DNA of 64,000 bases from JBLNDJ01 sp050261515 (GTDB lineage Bacteria > Acidobacteriota > Terriglobia > Bryobacterales > Bryobacteraceae). Below, one piece after another: positions 51,209-59,389 of the stretch. The translations under genes and the position numbers were made by a program. Where the stretch lies: NCBI GenBank assembly GCA_050261515.1, contig JBLNDJ010000018.1, positions 124,001 to 188,000 on the forward strand, in the 5' to 3' direction. Position 1 is the first letter of the stretch. Each line of letters opens with the position of its first letter. The notes beneath the pieces are model-generated. The model worked only from the letters and a program-made list of their open reading frames with translations. It made no database searches and was not told the origin of the DNA.

Positions 51209-53860
51209 ATGTTCGAAACGATCGGCCGCCTCCGCCGCAAACTGAGATTCCGGCTGCACCGCGAGCGGCTCCGCAGCGAACTGGCTGAGGAAATCGAGTT
51301 GCACTCCGCGCTCAAGATCGAGGAACACACCGCCCGCGGCATGCCGCCCGCGCAGGCTGCCGCGCAGGCGCGGCGCGACATGGGCAACATCACGCTCGCC
51401 GCCGAGCAGAGCGACGACGTGAGCAGCTTCCGCTCGCTCGAGCAGTTCTTCCAGGACGTCCGCTACGCGCTCCGCACGTTCCGTAAGAGCCCGTCGTTCA
51501 CCCTCGTGGCCGTCCTCTCGCTCGCGCTCGGCATCGCGGGCACGACGGCCGTCTCGAGCATAGTCAACGCGCTGCTCATCCGGCCGCTGCCGTTCCCGCA
51601 GCCCGAACGTCTGGTCCGCATAACCTGGGTCTATCCGAAGGCCATCCTCGTCCACTTCCAGCAGCGCTGCCGCACCATGGATGTCGCCTCGATCGGCTCC
51701 GGCTCCGAAATGAACGTCACAGGCCAGGGCCCTGCGTTCCGGATCACCGCAGCCGCGGCGTCGGCGAATCTGTTCTCCGTTCTGGGCGCGCCCGTCAAAC
51801 TCGGCCGCGCCTTCGAACCGGATGAAGACCGGCCCGGCCGGGACCGCGTGGCGATTCTCAGCCACGATCTTTGGGTGCGGCAATTCGGCTCCGACCCCGG
51901 CGTAATCGGCCGTATCGTGACGATCAACGAAACGGACCGGCGCATCATCGGCGTCATGCCGGCGGGCTTCGCGTTCCCGTCGGCGCGCGTGCAGCTCTGG
52001 TTCCCGGCGCGTCTCAATCCGGCCGTCCTGGAGGAGTACTGGGCCGGCGAGTTCACGCCGCTCATCGGCCGCCTGAGGCCTGGTGCGACCATCGAGCAGG
52101 CGAAACGGGAGATCCACGCGCTCGCCGCGCCCGTCTGGTCGATGTTCCCGTTCCCGATGCCGCGCAACTGGGGCGCTGCGGAAACCACGGTCATCGATTT
52201 GCAAACGGATCTCGCCGGAGACGCGCGCGGCCGGCTCCTGATGTTGTTGGGTGCGGTTGGAGCGGTGCTTATCATCGCTTGCGCGAACGTCGCCGCGCTG
52301 CTCGTCGCCCGCGCGATCGCGCGCCGGAAGGAGATCGCGCTGCGCGCGGCTCTCGGCGCGGGGCGTTCCCGCATCGTGCGGCAGTTGCTCACCGAAAGTG
52401 TCGTGCTCGCCGCCGTCGCCGGCGCCGCCGGGCTGGCGCTCAGCGCGTTCGCGCTCACGCTGTTCCGTTCCGCCATCCCGCCCGAAATCCTGGGAGCGTC
52501 GAACATCCGAATCGACTGGACCGCCGCCGCCATCGCCGGCGCGCTCTCGCTCGCCGCCGGCCTCCTGTTCGGCACCGCGCCCGCCCTCGGCGCGTCGCGG
52601 CTGAATCTGCTCGAAGCTCTTAAAACAGGCGGCCGGCGCTCCGCCTCCACCGGAACGGCAAACTTCCGAAGCTGGCTCATCGCGGGCGAAATCGCGCTGA
52701 CGCTCGTGCTCGTCACCGGCGCGGGCCTGCTCATCCGCAGCCTCTACGCGCTCTCGACGGTGAACCCCGGCTTCACCACCCGGCGCGTTCTCGCAACGAA
52801 GATCAGCCCGAACCCGTCCTTCTGTGCGCAGCGCGCCTCCTGCATTGCCTTCTACCGGCGCTTGCTGGACGATGCCCGCGCGCTGCCGGGCGTCGTGGAT
52901 GCCACGCTCGCCAACACGGTGCCGCTCGATGGCTCGATGCCCGCCCTCGCCGTGGATGTCGAAGGGCATCCCAAGTCGGCCGACTTCCCCGCGCCGATGT
53001 TCTGGACGGGCGCCGTCGCGCCGGGCTACCTCCGCCTGATGGAGATTCCTCTGCTTGCGGGCCGCGACTTCACGGCCGCCGACACGCCGGAATCCGAGCC
53101 GGTGCTGCTGATCGCGGCCTCGACCGCCCACCGCTTCTGGCCCGGAGAGAACCCGCTCGGCAAGCACGTCAAGGTCGTCTGGGAGGAGCGGTGGCGGACC
53201 GTCGTCGGCGTCGTCGCCGACGTGCGCCAGTACAACCTTGCCAACCGCACCCCGGATTTCCTGAGCGGCGCGATCTACATGCCCTACGCCCAAGCGGTCC
53301 AGGACGATCGCCGCATCCCGGCGGGCATGAACCTGATCGTCAAGACCGCCGGAGTCGCCCCGCGCGCGAGCGACGACCTCTACCGCCTCGCGGCCTCCGC
53401 GAACCCGAACATCCCGGTCGGCAAGGTGGTGCGCCTCGACCGCCTCGCGGGCGAATCCATCTCGGATCTGCGCACGACGACGTGGATCCTGCTCAGTTTC
53501 GCCGCCGTCGCGCTGATCCTGGCGACGATCGGAATCTACGGCCTCGTCTCGTATACCGTGACGCAGCGGACTTACGAAATCAGCCTGCGCATGGCCATTG
53601 GTGCTACTAATGGCAGCATCGTGCGAATGATCCTCGGACAGGGTCTGCGCGTCGCGCTCGCAGGAATGGCGGCGGGACTGCTGGCGGCGCTCTTCCTGAC
53701 GCGCGCCCTCACCGCGCTGCTGTTCGACACGGCCCCCGCCGATCCGCTGATCTATGCCTGCGTCTCGGCGTTCCTGTTCGCAGTCGCCCTGGCCGCAAGC
53801 CTCATCCCGGCCTGGCGCGCCTCGCGAGTCGATCCGATCCGCACCCTCCGCGCCGAGTAA
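51209..53860 (+). CDS. ADOP-type (MacB/FtsX-like) ABC transporter permease with N-terminal domain
   Basis: The 883-residue protein begins with a charged cytoplasmic region (about 1-85) with LRSELAEEIELHSALKIEEHTARGM, typical of full ADOP proteins. The first membrane helix follows in KSPSFTLVAVLSLALG, then a periplasmic domain, helices around 340-450 (ARRKEIALRAALGAGRSRIV), a second periplasmic domain and three last helices (TYEISLRMAIGATNGSIV). It is coupled to padR (3 bp). No ATPase is adjacent, so the partner must be encoded elsewhere if it acts as an ABC exporter. Function unproven. Confidence 0.9.
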   Translation: MFETIGRLRRKLRFRLHRERLRSELAEEIELHSALKIEEHTARGMPPAQAAAQARRDMGNITLAAEQSDDVSSFRSLEQFFQDVRYALRTFRKSPSFTLVAVLSLALGIAGTTAVSSIVNALLIRPLPFPQPERLVRITWVYPKAILVHFQQRCRTMDVASIGSGSEMNVTGQGPAFRITAAAASANLFSVLGAPVKLGRAFEPDEDRPGRDRVAILSHDLWVRQFGSDPGVIGRIVTINETDRRIIGVMPAGFAFPSARVQLWFPARLNPAVLEEYWAGEFTPLIGRLRPGATIEQAKREIHALAAPVWSMFPFPMPRNWGAAETTVIDLQTDLAGDARGRLLMLLGAVGAVLIIACANVAALLVARAIARRKEIALRAALGAGRSRIVRQLLTESVVLAAVAGAAGLALSAFALTLFRSAIPPEILGASNIRIDWTAAAIAGALSLAAGLLFGTAPALGASRLNLLEALKTGGRRSASTGTANFRSWLIAGEIALTLVLVTGAGLLIRSLYALSTVNPGFTTRRVLATKISPNPSFCAQRASCIAFYRRLLDDARALPGVVDATLANTVPLDGSMPALAVDVEGHPKSADFPAPMFWTGAVAPGYLRLMEIPLLAGRDFTAADTPESEPVLLIAASTAHRFWPGENPLGKHVKVVWEERWRTVVGVVADVRQYNLANRTPDFLSGAIYMPYAQAVQDDRRIPAGMNLIVKTAGVAPRASDDLYRLAASANPNIPVGKVVRLDRLAGESISDLRTTTWILLSFAAVALILATIGIYGLVSYTVTQRTYEISLRMAIGATNGSIVRMILGQGLRVALAGMAAGLLAALFLTRALTALLFDTAPADPLIYACVSAFLFAVALAASLIPAWRASRVDPIRTLRAE

Positions 53861-54709
53861 CTACCGCTGCCGCAATCCCCCCGGCTCGGCAGGTTTCGTC
53901 TCCGTTGCCGCGGACGCCAGCTCCGACTTCTTGTACTTCGGCTCGCTCAAATAACCCTTCACCTGGTTCTTCGTCACCTGGTTGATCACAAGCTCGAACG
54001 GCTGCGGGCGGTCCGGCAGGTAGATCTGGACCGGCTCGTACACGTTGACGTTCTTCTTCTCGAGTTGCATATCATCCACCAGCAGCACGAGGTTGAACCG
54101 CTTGTGCTTCGTGTCGGCCTTGCGCAGCGAAAGGCTGATCGGACCCGTGCGCTGGAACTGCTTCGATTTCGACAACTCGAACTCGTAGTAATTCCGCTCG
54201 CCGCGTTTTTGCAGCTCGACCAGCTCATCGTGATTGCGCGCGATCGAGCCGCTCAACTCCGTTCGCGTGGAATCGAGCTTGCCTTCCATCTCCTCGCGCG
54301 ACCGCTTCAACTCCTCCTGCGCGCCGGCGAGCTGCTTCTGGTGCTCGCTGAGCTGGTCCTGGATCTGCTTGAACCGCGGATCGTCCGCGCGCCGCCGCGG
54401 AGGCACGCGAACGGGCGCCGGCGAACGCCGCACGCGAGGCGCTACAGCCGGAGCCTCGGCAGGCGCGGCCGCCTGCTGCCGCTCGGTTACAAGCTGAGTC
54501 ATTTTCGCCGACAACTGGTCCACCTGGGCGCGTGTCTGGGCCAGCGCGGCGGTCATCTCGTCGCGGCTCGCGGCCAGCTCTCGCGCGTTGCCGCGTTCGC
54601 GGATCGCGTAAACAACGCTGGCGGCCGTCGCGCACACCAGCAGCACGGCTACGAGCGGAAGGCTCCGCCCGGCGAGCCTGGAAATGGGAGATTCCTCTGG
54701 ACTGAGCAT
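53861..54709 (-). CDS. Membrane-anchored coiled-coil protein of unknown function
   Basis: The 282-residue product has one membrane helix (about 16-32, LPLVAVLLVCATAASVVYA), then a coiled coil (40-75, RDEMTAALAQTRAQVDQLSAKMTQL), a Pro/Arg/Ala-rich hinge and a second coiled coil (about 110-160). A beta-rich C-terminal domain follows, with GPISLSLRKADTKHKRFNLVLLVDD and VQIYLPDRPQPFELVINQV. The layout, anchor plus stalk plus beta head, suggests a periplasmic structural protein. It is convergent with the ADOP gene (stop codons adjacent). ATG 54709 has an AGGG site. Family not recognised. Confidence 0.7.
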   Translation of the reverse strand: MLSPEESPISRLAGRSLPLVAVLLVCATAASVVYAIRERGNARELAASRDEMTAALAQTRAQVDQLSAKMTQLVTERQQAAAPAEAPAVAPRVRRSPAPVRVPPRRRADDPRFKQIQDQLSEHQKQLAGAQEELKRSREEMEGKLDSTRTELSGSIARNHDELVELQKRGERNYYEFELSKSKQFQRTGPISLSLRKADTKHKRFNLVLLVDDMQLEKKNVNVYEPVQIYLPDRPQPFELVINQVTKNQVKGYLSEPKYKKSELASAATETKPAEPGGLRQR

Positions 54710-54844
54710 TTTGCCCTGCCAACAAGCAAACGGCGTGCCAACTGCCTGCCCCGCCCAAGCTATTGCACCGCCGCCCCGCGCACGCCGGCAACGCGCATGC
54801 GGCCATGCAGAATTTTCCGGCGATAGGAAGAACTTACGATGCGC

Positions 54845-54850
54845 TAAAAT
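54845..54850 (+). promoter_or_regulatory. -10 box close to the MFS gene start
   Basis: TAAAAT, nine bases, then ATG 54860, with no ribosome site between. The transcript would have a leader of about 3 nt. Confidence 0.45.
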
Positions 54851-54859
54851 CGGCAACTC

Positions 54860-56107
54860 ATGGGTTCCTCCGCCCGAATCTCCCGCTACCAGGTCCTCGT
54901 GCTGGTCGTCGCCTGGCTCGGATGGATTTTCGATTCGATGGATGCCACCATCTACAACCTGGTCCTGACGCCCGCCCTCAAAGACCTGCTCGGCCCGAAC
55001 GGCACGCAGGAGAACATCGGCTGGTACGGCGGCATCATTCTGTCGATCTTTCTGTTGGGATGGGCGATCGGGGGCGTGCTGTTCGGCATCCTCGCCGACT
55101 ACATCGGCCGCGCCCGCACACTGGTGATCACGATCCTGATCTATGCCGTGTTCACCGCCCTGGCCGGCTTCGCGGACAACTGGTGGCACCTCGCGCTATA
55201 CCGCTTCCTCACCGCGCTCGGCATCGGCGGGGAGTGGGCCGCGGGCGCGACGCTCGTCGCCGAGGTGTGGCCCGAGTCGCTGCGCGTCAAGGGCGCGGGG
55301 CTGCTTCAATCCGCCTGGGGCGCGGGCTATTTCCTCGCCGCAGGCATCAACGTGCTGCTCGCCGGCCACTCCTGGCGCGTGATGTTCTTCGTCGGAATCG
55401 TGCCGGCAGTCGTGGCGCTGCTGGTGCGGCTCAAAGTGAAGGAGCCCGAGTGCTGGACCCCGGCCGGCAAGGAGGCGAAGCGCCTCACACTCCTCGAGCT
55501 GTTCTCGCCCAAGCACCGCCGCGACACGCTCGTCGGCTCGGCGCTCGCCTTCGTCGCCGTGTTCGGATTGTGGGGCGCCACGAACTGGACGCCGTCGCTG
55601 GTCCGTGAACTGCTCGCCCCGCGCAACCTCGACCCGCGCGAGGTCACGAAACTCGCCGGCTACGCGGTCATGAGCCTGAACGCCGGGTCGATCGCCGGCT
55701 ACTTCGCCTTTCCGCCGCTGGCCGAATGGATCGGCCGCCGCTGGACGTTTTTCGTGATGCTCCTCGGCGCGGCCGTGACGCTTCCCATCACGTTCCTGAT
55801 CCCGAATTCCTATGCATCCGCGGTCCTGATCCTGCCCGCCCTTGGCTTTTTCACCAACGGAATCTTCAGCGGCTTCCCCGTCTACCTGCCCGAGCTCTAC
55901 CCGACGCGCATCCGCGCCACCGGCTCCGGATTCTGCTTCAACGCAGGCCGCGTGCTGGCGGCGAGCGGCCCGTTCCTCACCGGATACCTGATCGTCCACC
56001 TGGGAACGTTCGCGCGCGCCGCAAGCTCCATTGCGGTGATCTACCTCTGCGGCATGCTGGTGCTGTTGTTCGCGAGGGAGACCAAGGGCCGCGCGCTCGT
56101 GCGCTAG
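54860..56107 (+). CDS. MFS transporter, metabolite:H+ symporter type
   Basis: The 415-residue protein has about twelve helices and an MFS signature in the helix 2-3 loop (GILADYIGRARTLVIT). FDSMDATIYNLVLTPAL in helix 1 and RFLTALGIGGEWAAGATLVAE in helix 4 are typical of the sialate/lactate/aromatic-acid symporter branch, and PELYPTRIRATGSGFCFNAGR follows helix 10. These carry small organic acids with protons. No catabolic gene is adjacent, so the substrate is open. Start ATG 54860 fits a nearly leaderless promoter. Confidence 0.87.
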   Translation: MGSSARISRYQVLVLVVAWLGWIFDSMDATIYNLVLTPALKDLLGPNGTQENIGWYGGIILSIFLLGWAIGGVLFGILADYIGRARTLVITILIYAVFTALAGFADNWWHLALYRFLTALGIGGEWAAGATLVAEVWPESLRVKGAGLLQSAWGAGYFLAAGINVLLAGHSWRVMFFVGIVPAVVALLVRLKVKEPECWTPAGKEAKRLTLLELFSPKHRRDTLVGSALAFVAVFGLWGATNWTPSLVRELLAPRNLDPREVTKLAGYAVMSLNAGSIAGYFAFPPLAEWIGRRWTFFVMLLGAAVTLPITFLIPNSYASAVLILPALGFFTNGIFSGFPVYLPELYPTRIRATGSGFCFNAGRVLAASGPFLTGYLIVHLGTFARAASSIAVIYLCGMLVLLFARETKGRALVR

Positions 56108-56108
56108 C

Positions 56109-57107
56109 TCATCCCCCGATCGAATACATCGGGCGCGGCGGGGCCACGAATCGCGCGCTGTTGATCTCGTGCCCCTCCCACTTGGCGGCGATCGTCTTGC
56201 GGATCGCCTCCGCGAGTTCGCCGTCGGATGCGCCCCCCCGCAGCAGCGCCTTCACGTCGGTCTCCTCGAGCGCGAACAGGCAGTAGCGCAGGTGGCCGTC
56301 GGCCGTGAGCCGTATGCGGTTACAGTCGAGGCAGAAAGGCCGGCTCACCGAAGCGATGAACCCGATCTTGCCGCGGCCATCCGCGAAGCGGTACTCGGCC
56401 GCCGGGGCGCGCGACCCGGCCGGGGCGGGAACTTCGACCAGCGGCGCCACCTCGCGCGCGAGCGTCTCCAAAATCTCGTCCGCCAGCAGCACCTTGCTCC
56501 GGTCCCAGAGCCCCTGCGCATCGAGCGGCATGAACTCGATGTACCGGATCTCGATGCCGTTCTCGCGCCCGAAGCGCGCCAGCGGAACGATGTCCGGCTC
56601 CACGAGATTCTTCACCGCAACCGCGTTGATCTTGATCGGGTCGAATCCAAGCCGCCGGCACTCGGCGATTCCCGCCAGCACGCGCCCCAACTCGTCACGC
56701 CGCGTGATGCGCCGGAAGCGCTCGCGGTCGAGCGTGTCTAGGTGTATGTTGATCCGCCGCAGCCCCGCGTCGTAGAGCGGCCCGGCCAGCTCCGCGAGCA
56801 GCACACCGTTGGTCGTGAGCGCGATCTCCTCGACCCCGGGCAGCGCCGCGAGCTTCCGCACCAGGTCCGGGACGTCCTTGCGCACCAGCGGCTCGCCGCC
56901 CGTGATCCGGATCTTCGTGACCCCCAGCCCCGCCGCGATCCGCGCAAACCGCTCGATCTCCTCGTAGCGGAGGATCTCGCACCGGTCCACAAACTCCACG
57001 CCTTCCTCCGGCATGCAGTAAAAGCACCGGATGTTGCAGCGGTCGGTGACGCTGATGCGCAGGTTGTTATGGACGCGGCCGAAGGTATCGCGCAGCCCGG
57101 CTTTCAT
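56109..57107 (-). CDS. moaA: GTP 3',8-cyclase (molybdenum cofactor synthesis)
   Basis: MoaA is the radical-SAM enzyme that starts molybdopterin synthesis by cyclising GTP. The 332-residue protein has the SAM cluster CNIRCFYC (Cys24, Cys28, Cys31), the GGEP motif near 70, the second cluster Cys259, Cys262 and Cys276, and the essential C-terminal Gly-Gly (331-332). It lies 6 bp after nadA, another 4Fe-4S enzyme, on the same strand. moaC and other cofactor genes are not in the window. Confidence 0.96.
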   Translation of the reverse strand: MKAGLRDTFGRVHNNLRISVTDRCNIRCFYCMPEEGVEFVDRCEILRYEEIERFARIAAGLGVTKIRITGGEPLVRKDVPDLVRKLAALPGVEEIALTTNGVLLAELAGPLYDAGLRRINIHLDTLDRERFRRITRRDELGRVLAGIAECRRLGFDPIKINAVAVKNLVEPDIVPLARFGRENGIEIRYIEFMPLDAQGLWDRSKVLLADEILETLAREVAPLVEVPAPAGSRAPAAEYRFADGRGKIGFIASVSRPFCLDCNRIRLTADGHLRYCLFALEETDVKALLRGGASDGELAEAIRKTIAAKWEGHEINSARFVAPPRPMYSIGG

Positions 57108-57113
57108 CCGGCC

Positions 57114-58043
57114 TCACCTGATAGCCAGCATCCTCTCGAGCGGCAGCAGGGCGCGGCGCATCAGGTCCTCGGGCACTTCGACCCGCGGCGCGAGCTCGCG
57201 CAGGCAATCGCGCAGCTTTTCGAGCGTGTTGAGCTTCATGTAAGGGCACTCGCTGCAATTGCAGTTCTCGTTCGGCACGAAGTGGAACCGCTTCTCGGGC
57301 GCAAGCCGCGCGAGTGAATGCGAAACGCCGCTCTCTGTCATGACGATGAACTCGGGGGCGTCCGTCTCCACGCAGTACTTGATGATCGCCGTGGTCGAGC
57401 CGACGAAATCCGCCTGTTCGAGCACATCCGGCGAGCATTCCGGATGCGCCGCGATGAGCGCGTTCGGGTGTTCGGCCTTCACTTGGGCCAGCCGCCGCGC
57501 CAGAAACGTCGCATGCACGATGCACGAGCCCTGCCAGATCTTCATGTTCTCGCGCCCGGTCTGCCGCTTCACCCAGTTGCCGAGATTGCGGTCCGGCAGG
57601 AACAAAACGGTCTTGTCGGACGGAATCGAGTTGACCACCTGCACGGCATTGCGCGACGTGCACAGGATGTCGCTTTCGGCCTTCACCTCGACCGAAGTGT
57701 TGATGTAGCTGACGATGACGTCGTCCGGATGCTGCCGCCTGTAGGCGCGCACCGGCTCCACCGGACAACTCTCCACCAGGCTGCAACTCGCCTCGCGGTC
57801 GGGCACTACCACCACGCGCCCCGGGTTCAGCACCTTGGCGGTTTCGGCCATGAACCACACGCCGCAGAACGCGATCACATCGCCCTCGAACTCGCGCGCC
57901 TTGCGGGCCAGCTCCAGGCTGTCGCCGACGCAATCGGCCAGGTCCTGGATCTCCGGCTCCTGATAGTGGTGTGCCAGCAGGACCGCGCGGCGTTCGCGTT
58001 TGAGGTCGAGAATTTCTTCGGCGAGTGTTGCGGTAGCCAACAT
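57114..58043 (-). CDS. nadA: Quinolinate synthase
   Basis: NadA condenses iminoaspartate and dihydroxyacetone phosphate to quinolinate in NAD synthesis, with one 4Fe-4S cluster. The 309-residue protein has LLAHHYQEPEIQDLADCVGDS, and the likely cluster ligands Cys60 (FCGVWFMAETAK), Cys174 (GSCIVHATF) and one of Cys261/263/266 (CNCSECPYMK). nadB and nadC are not adjacent. ATG 58043 has no ribosome site; a TACAAT box lies 13 nt upstream. moaA follows after 6 bp. Confidence 0.95.
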   Translation of the reverse strand: MLATATLAEEILDLKRERRAVLLAHHYQEPEIQDLADCVGDSLELARKAREFEGDVIAFCGVWFMAETAKVLNPGRVVVVPDREASCSLVESCPVEPVRAYRRQHPDDVIVSYINTSVEVKAESDILCTSRNAVQVVNSIPSDKTVLFLPDRNLGNWVKRQTGRENMKIWQGSCIVHATFLARRLAQVKAEHPNALIAAHPECSPDVLEQADFVGSTTAIIKYCVETDAPEFIVMTESGVSHSLARLAPEKRFHFVPNENCNCSECPYMKLNTLEKLRDCLRELAPRVEVPEDLMRRALLPLERMLAIR

Positions 58044-58056
58044 CGTGATTGACTCT

Positions 58057-58062
58057 ATTGTA
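58057..58062 (-). promoter_or_regulatory. -10 box upstream of nadA
   Basis: TACAAT on the minus strand, 13 nt before ATG 58043, implying a leader of about 7 nt. It is divergent from the TauE promoter. Confidence 0.4.
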
Positions 58063-58115
58063 GCAGCGGGCTCGGAGCCTGCTCCCGGCTTTCGCGCATC
58101 CCTCGTGGTTTTGGC

Positions 58116-58121
58116 TAGACT
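58116..58121 (+). promoter_or_regulatory. -10 box close to the TauE-like gene start
   Basis: TAGACT, nine bases, then ATG 58131, with no ribosome site between. A leader of about 3 nt is expected. Confidence 0.45.
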
Positions 58122-58130
58122 CGTGTTGTC

Positions 58131-58493
58131 ATGACCTACCTCGTGCTTCTCGCAATCGGGCTGGTGGCAGGTGTGTTCGCCGGAATGTTCGGCATCGGCG
58201 GAGGACTCATCATCGTCCCGGCGCTCATCTATCTGCTGAAGGTCAGGGAGCTCGAGGCCATCGGCACGAGCCTGGCGGCGCTTATCCCGCCCGTCGGCCT
58301 GCTCGGAGCCGCCGAATACTACCGCAACGGCTACATCAATCTCCGCTATGCCGGCCTGGTCGCGCTGGGCCTCTTCATCGGCGCTTTCTTCGGCGCACGC
58401 ATCATGATCGGCCTGCCGCCGCACGTGATCCGGCGCCTGTACGCCGCGTTCCTGCTGGTCATCGCCGGACGAATGCTGATTGCGGGGAAGTAG
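58131..58493 (+). CDS. Half-size TauE/SafE-type membrane protein
   Basis: The 120-residue product has four membrane helices and the family opening LLAIGLVAGVFAGMFGIGGGLIIVPALIYLL. EAIGTSLAALIPPVGLLGAAEYYRNGYINLRYAGLV follows. TauE/SafE carriers (sulfite, sulfonate or organosulfur export) normally have about 250 residues in two such repeats; here only one is present, so it would need to dimerise. It ends 1 bp before the convergent GT2 gene, with no second repeat in any frame. Confidence 0.85.
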   Translation: MTYLVLLAIGLVAGVFAGMFGIGGGLIIVPALIYLLKVRELEAIGTSLAALIPPVGLLGAAEYYRNGYINLRYAGLVALGLFIGAFFGARIMIGLPPHVIRRLYAAFLLVIAGRMLIAGK

Positions 58494-59372
58494 CTACATC
58501 ACGTTCTGCGTGCCGTCTATCTTCTGGCCGGAAAGCAGATAGGTGAACCGGCGGATCTGGAACGCAGCCAGGGCGCCCAGCGCCGAAGCGATCCGCACCT
58601 TCAGGCCCGCCGCGTATCCGAAGTGCTTGCCCGCGAACGCCGCGGCGCCGAGCTTCCAGTCCGACTCCAGCAGCGCCACCGCCTGCGGCGGCATCGTCTC
58701 GCGCAGATCGTCCTCGCTGTGCCATGTGGCGCGCGCCGCGGGAACGAGCAGTGTCTTCCTGCCCGCGCGGCGGATCTGCGCCGCGATCTCGGCGTCGGCC
58801 CACGATTGCGCGTACCGCTCGTCGATATACCGCAGCCCCTTCAGAAAATACGCGCGCACCATCAGCGCCGCGAACCCCGCAAACTCGACCTCCACCGGCG
58901 TATCGCCGCCGGTTTCTATAGCCGCCTCTTCGAACGCACCCGCGCCGGCGAGCGCGCCCACGTTCTCCGGCCGCGGCAGCTTGTACAAGTGCGAAGCCCC
59001 GTCGAGCAGCGGGCTCACCGCCACCGCGTCCGGCTGCGCGGCAAGCTGCGCGGCGAGCGTCGAGACGGTATCGGCGAGCACCTCGGTCCGCGGATTCAGA
59101 AAGAAGAAGAACTCGCCCTTGGCGGTCCGCATGCCGATGTTCAGCGCCTTAGTGAACCCGAAGTTGCGCGGAAGGTGCAGCGGCGTGACATTCGGAAATT
59201 CGGCGATTACGCCCACGCTGCCGTCCTGCGAGCCGTTGTCTACAACCACGATCTCGAAGGTCTCGCGCCCGGCCGATCGCTCGAGCGCGGCCAGGCACCT
59301 TCGCAGCGCCTCCGCGCGGTTGTAGGAAACAATGAGCACCGACACTTGCGGCGTGGTTTGGGTCTCTTCCAT
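58494..59372 (-). CDS. GT2-family glycosyltransferase, rhamnosyltransferase-like
   Basis: The 292-residue protein has the GT-A start VSVLIVSYNRAEALRRCLAALERS, VVVDNGSQDGS, and LPRNFGFTKALNIGMRTAKGEFFFFLNPRTEV. In rhamnosyl-type enzymes the last motif usually reads LNPD; here Arg95 replaces that Asp, although a Glu follows two residues on. A later DAEIAAQIRRAG and HSEDD segment fit the acceptor side. The start ATG 59372 was chosen because upstream in-frame sequence overlaps the M1 peptidase gene. A TATCAT box lies 9 nt upstream. Confidence 0.82.
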   Translation of the reverse strand: MEETQTTPQVSVLIVSYNRAEALRRCLAALERSAGRETFEIVVVDNGSQDGSVGVIAEFPNVTPLHLPRNFGFTKALNIGMRTAKGEFFFFLNPRTEVLADTVSTLAAQLAAQPDAVAVSPLLDGASHLYKLPRPENVGALAGAGAFEEAAIETGGDTPVEVEFAGFAALMVRAYFLKGLRYIDERYAQSWADAEIAAQIRRAGRKTLLVPAARATWHSEDDLRETMPPQAVALLESDWKLGAAAFAGKHFGYAAGLKVRIASALGALAAFQIRRFTYLLSGQKIDGTQNVM

Positions 59373-59381
59373 CCGAAATTG

Positions 59382-59387
59382 ATGATA
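59382..59387 (-). promoter_or_regulatory. -10 box close to the GT2 gene start
   Basis: TATCAT on the minus strand, nine bases (CAATTTCGG), then ATG 59372. It lies across the gap and the last bases of the M1 peptidase region. Confidence 0.35.
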
Positions 59388-59389
59388 GC

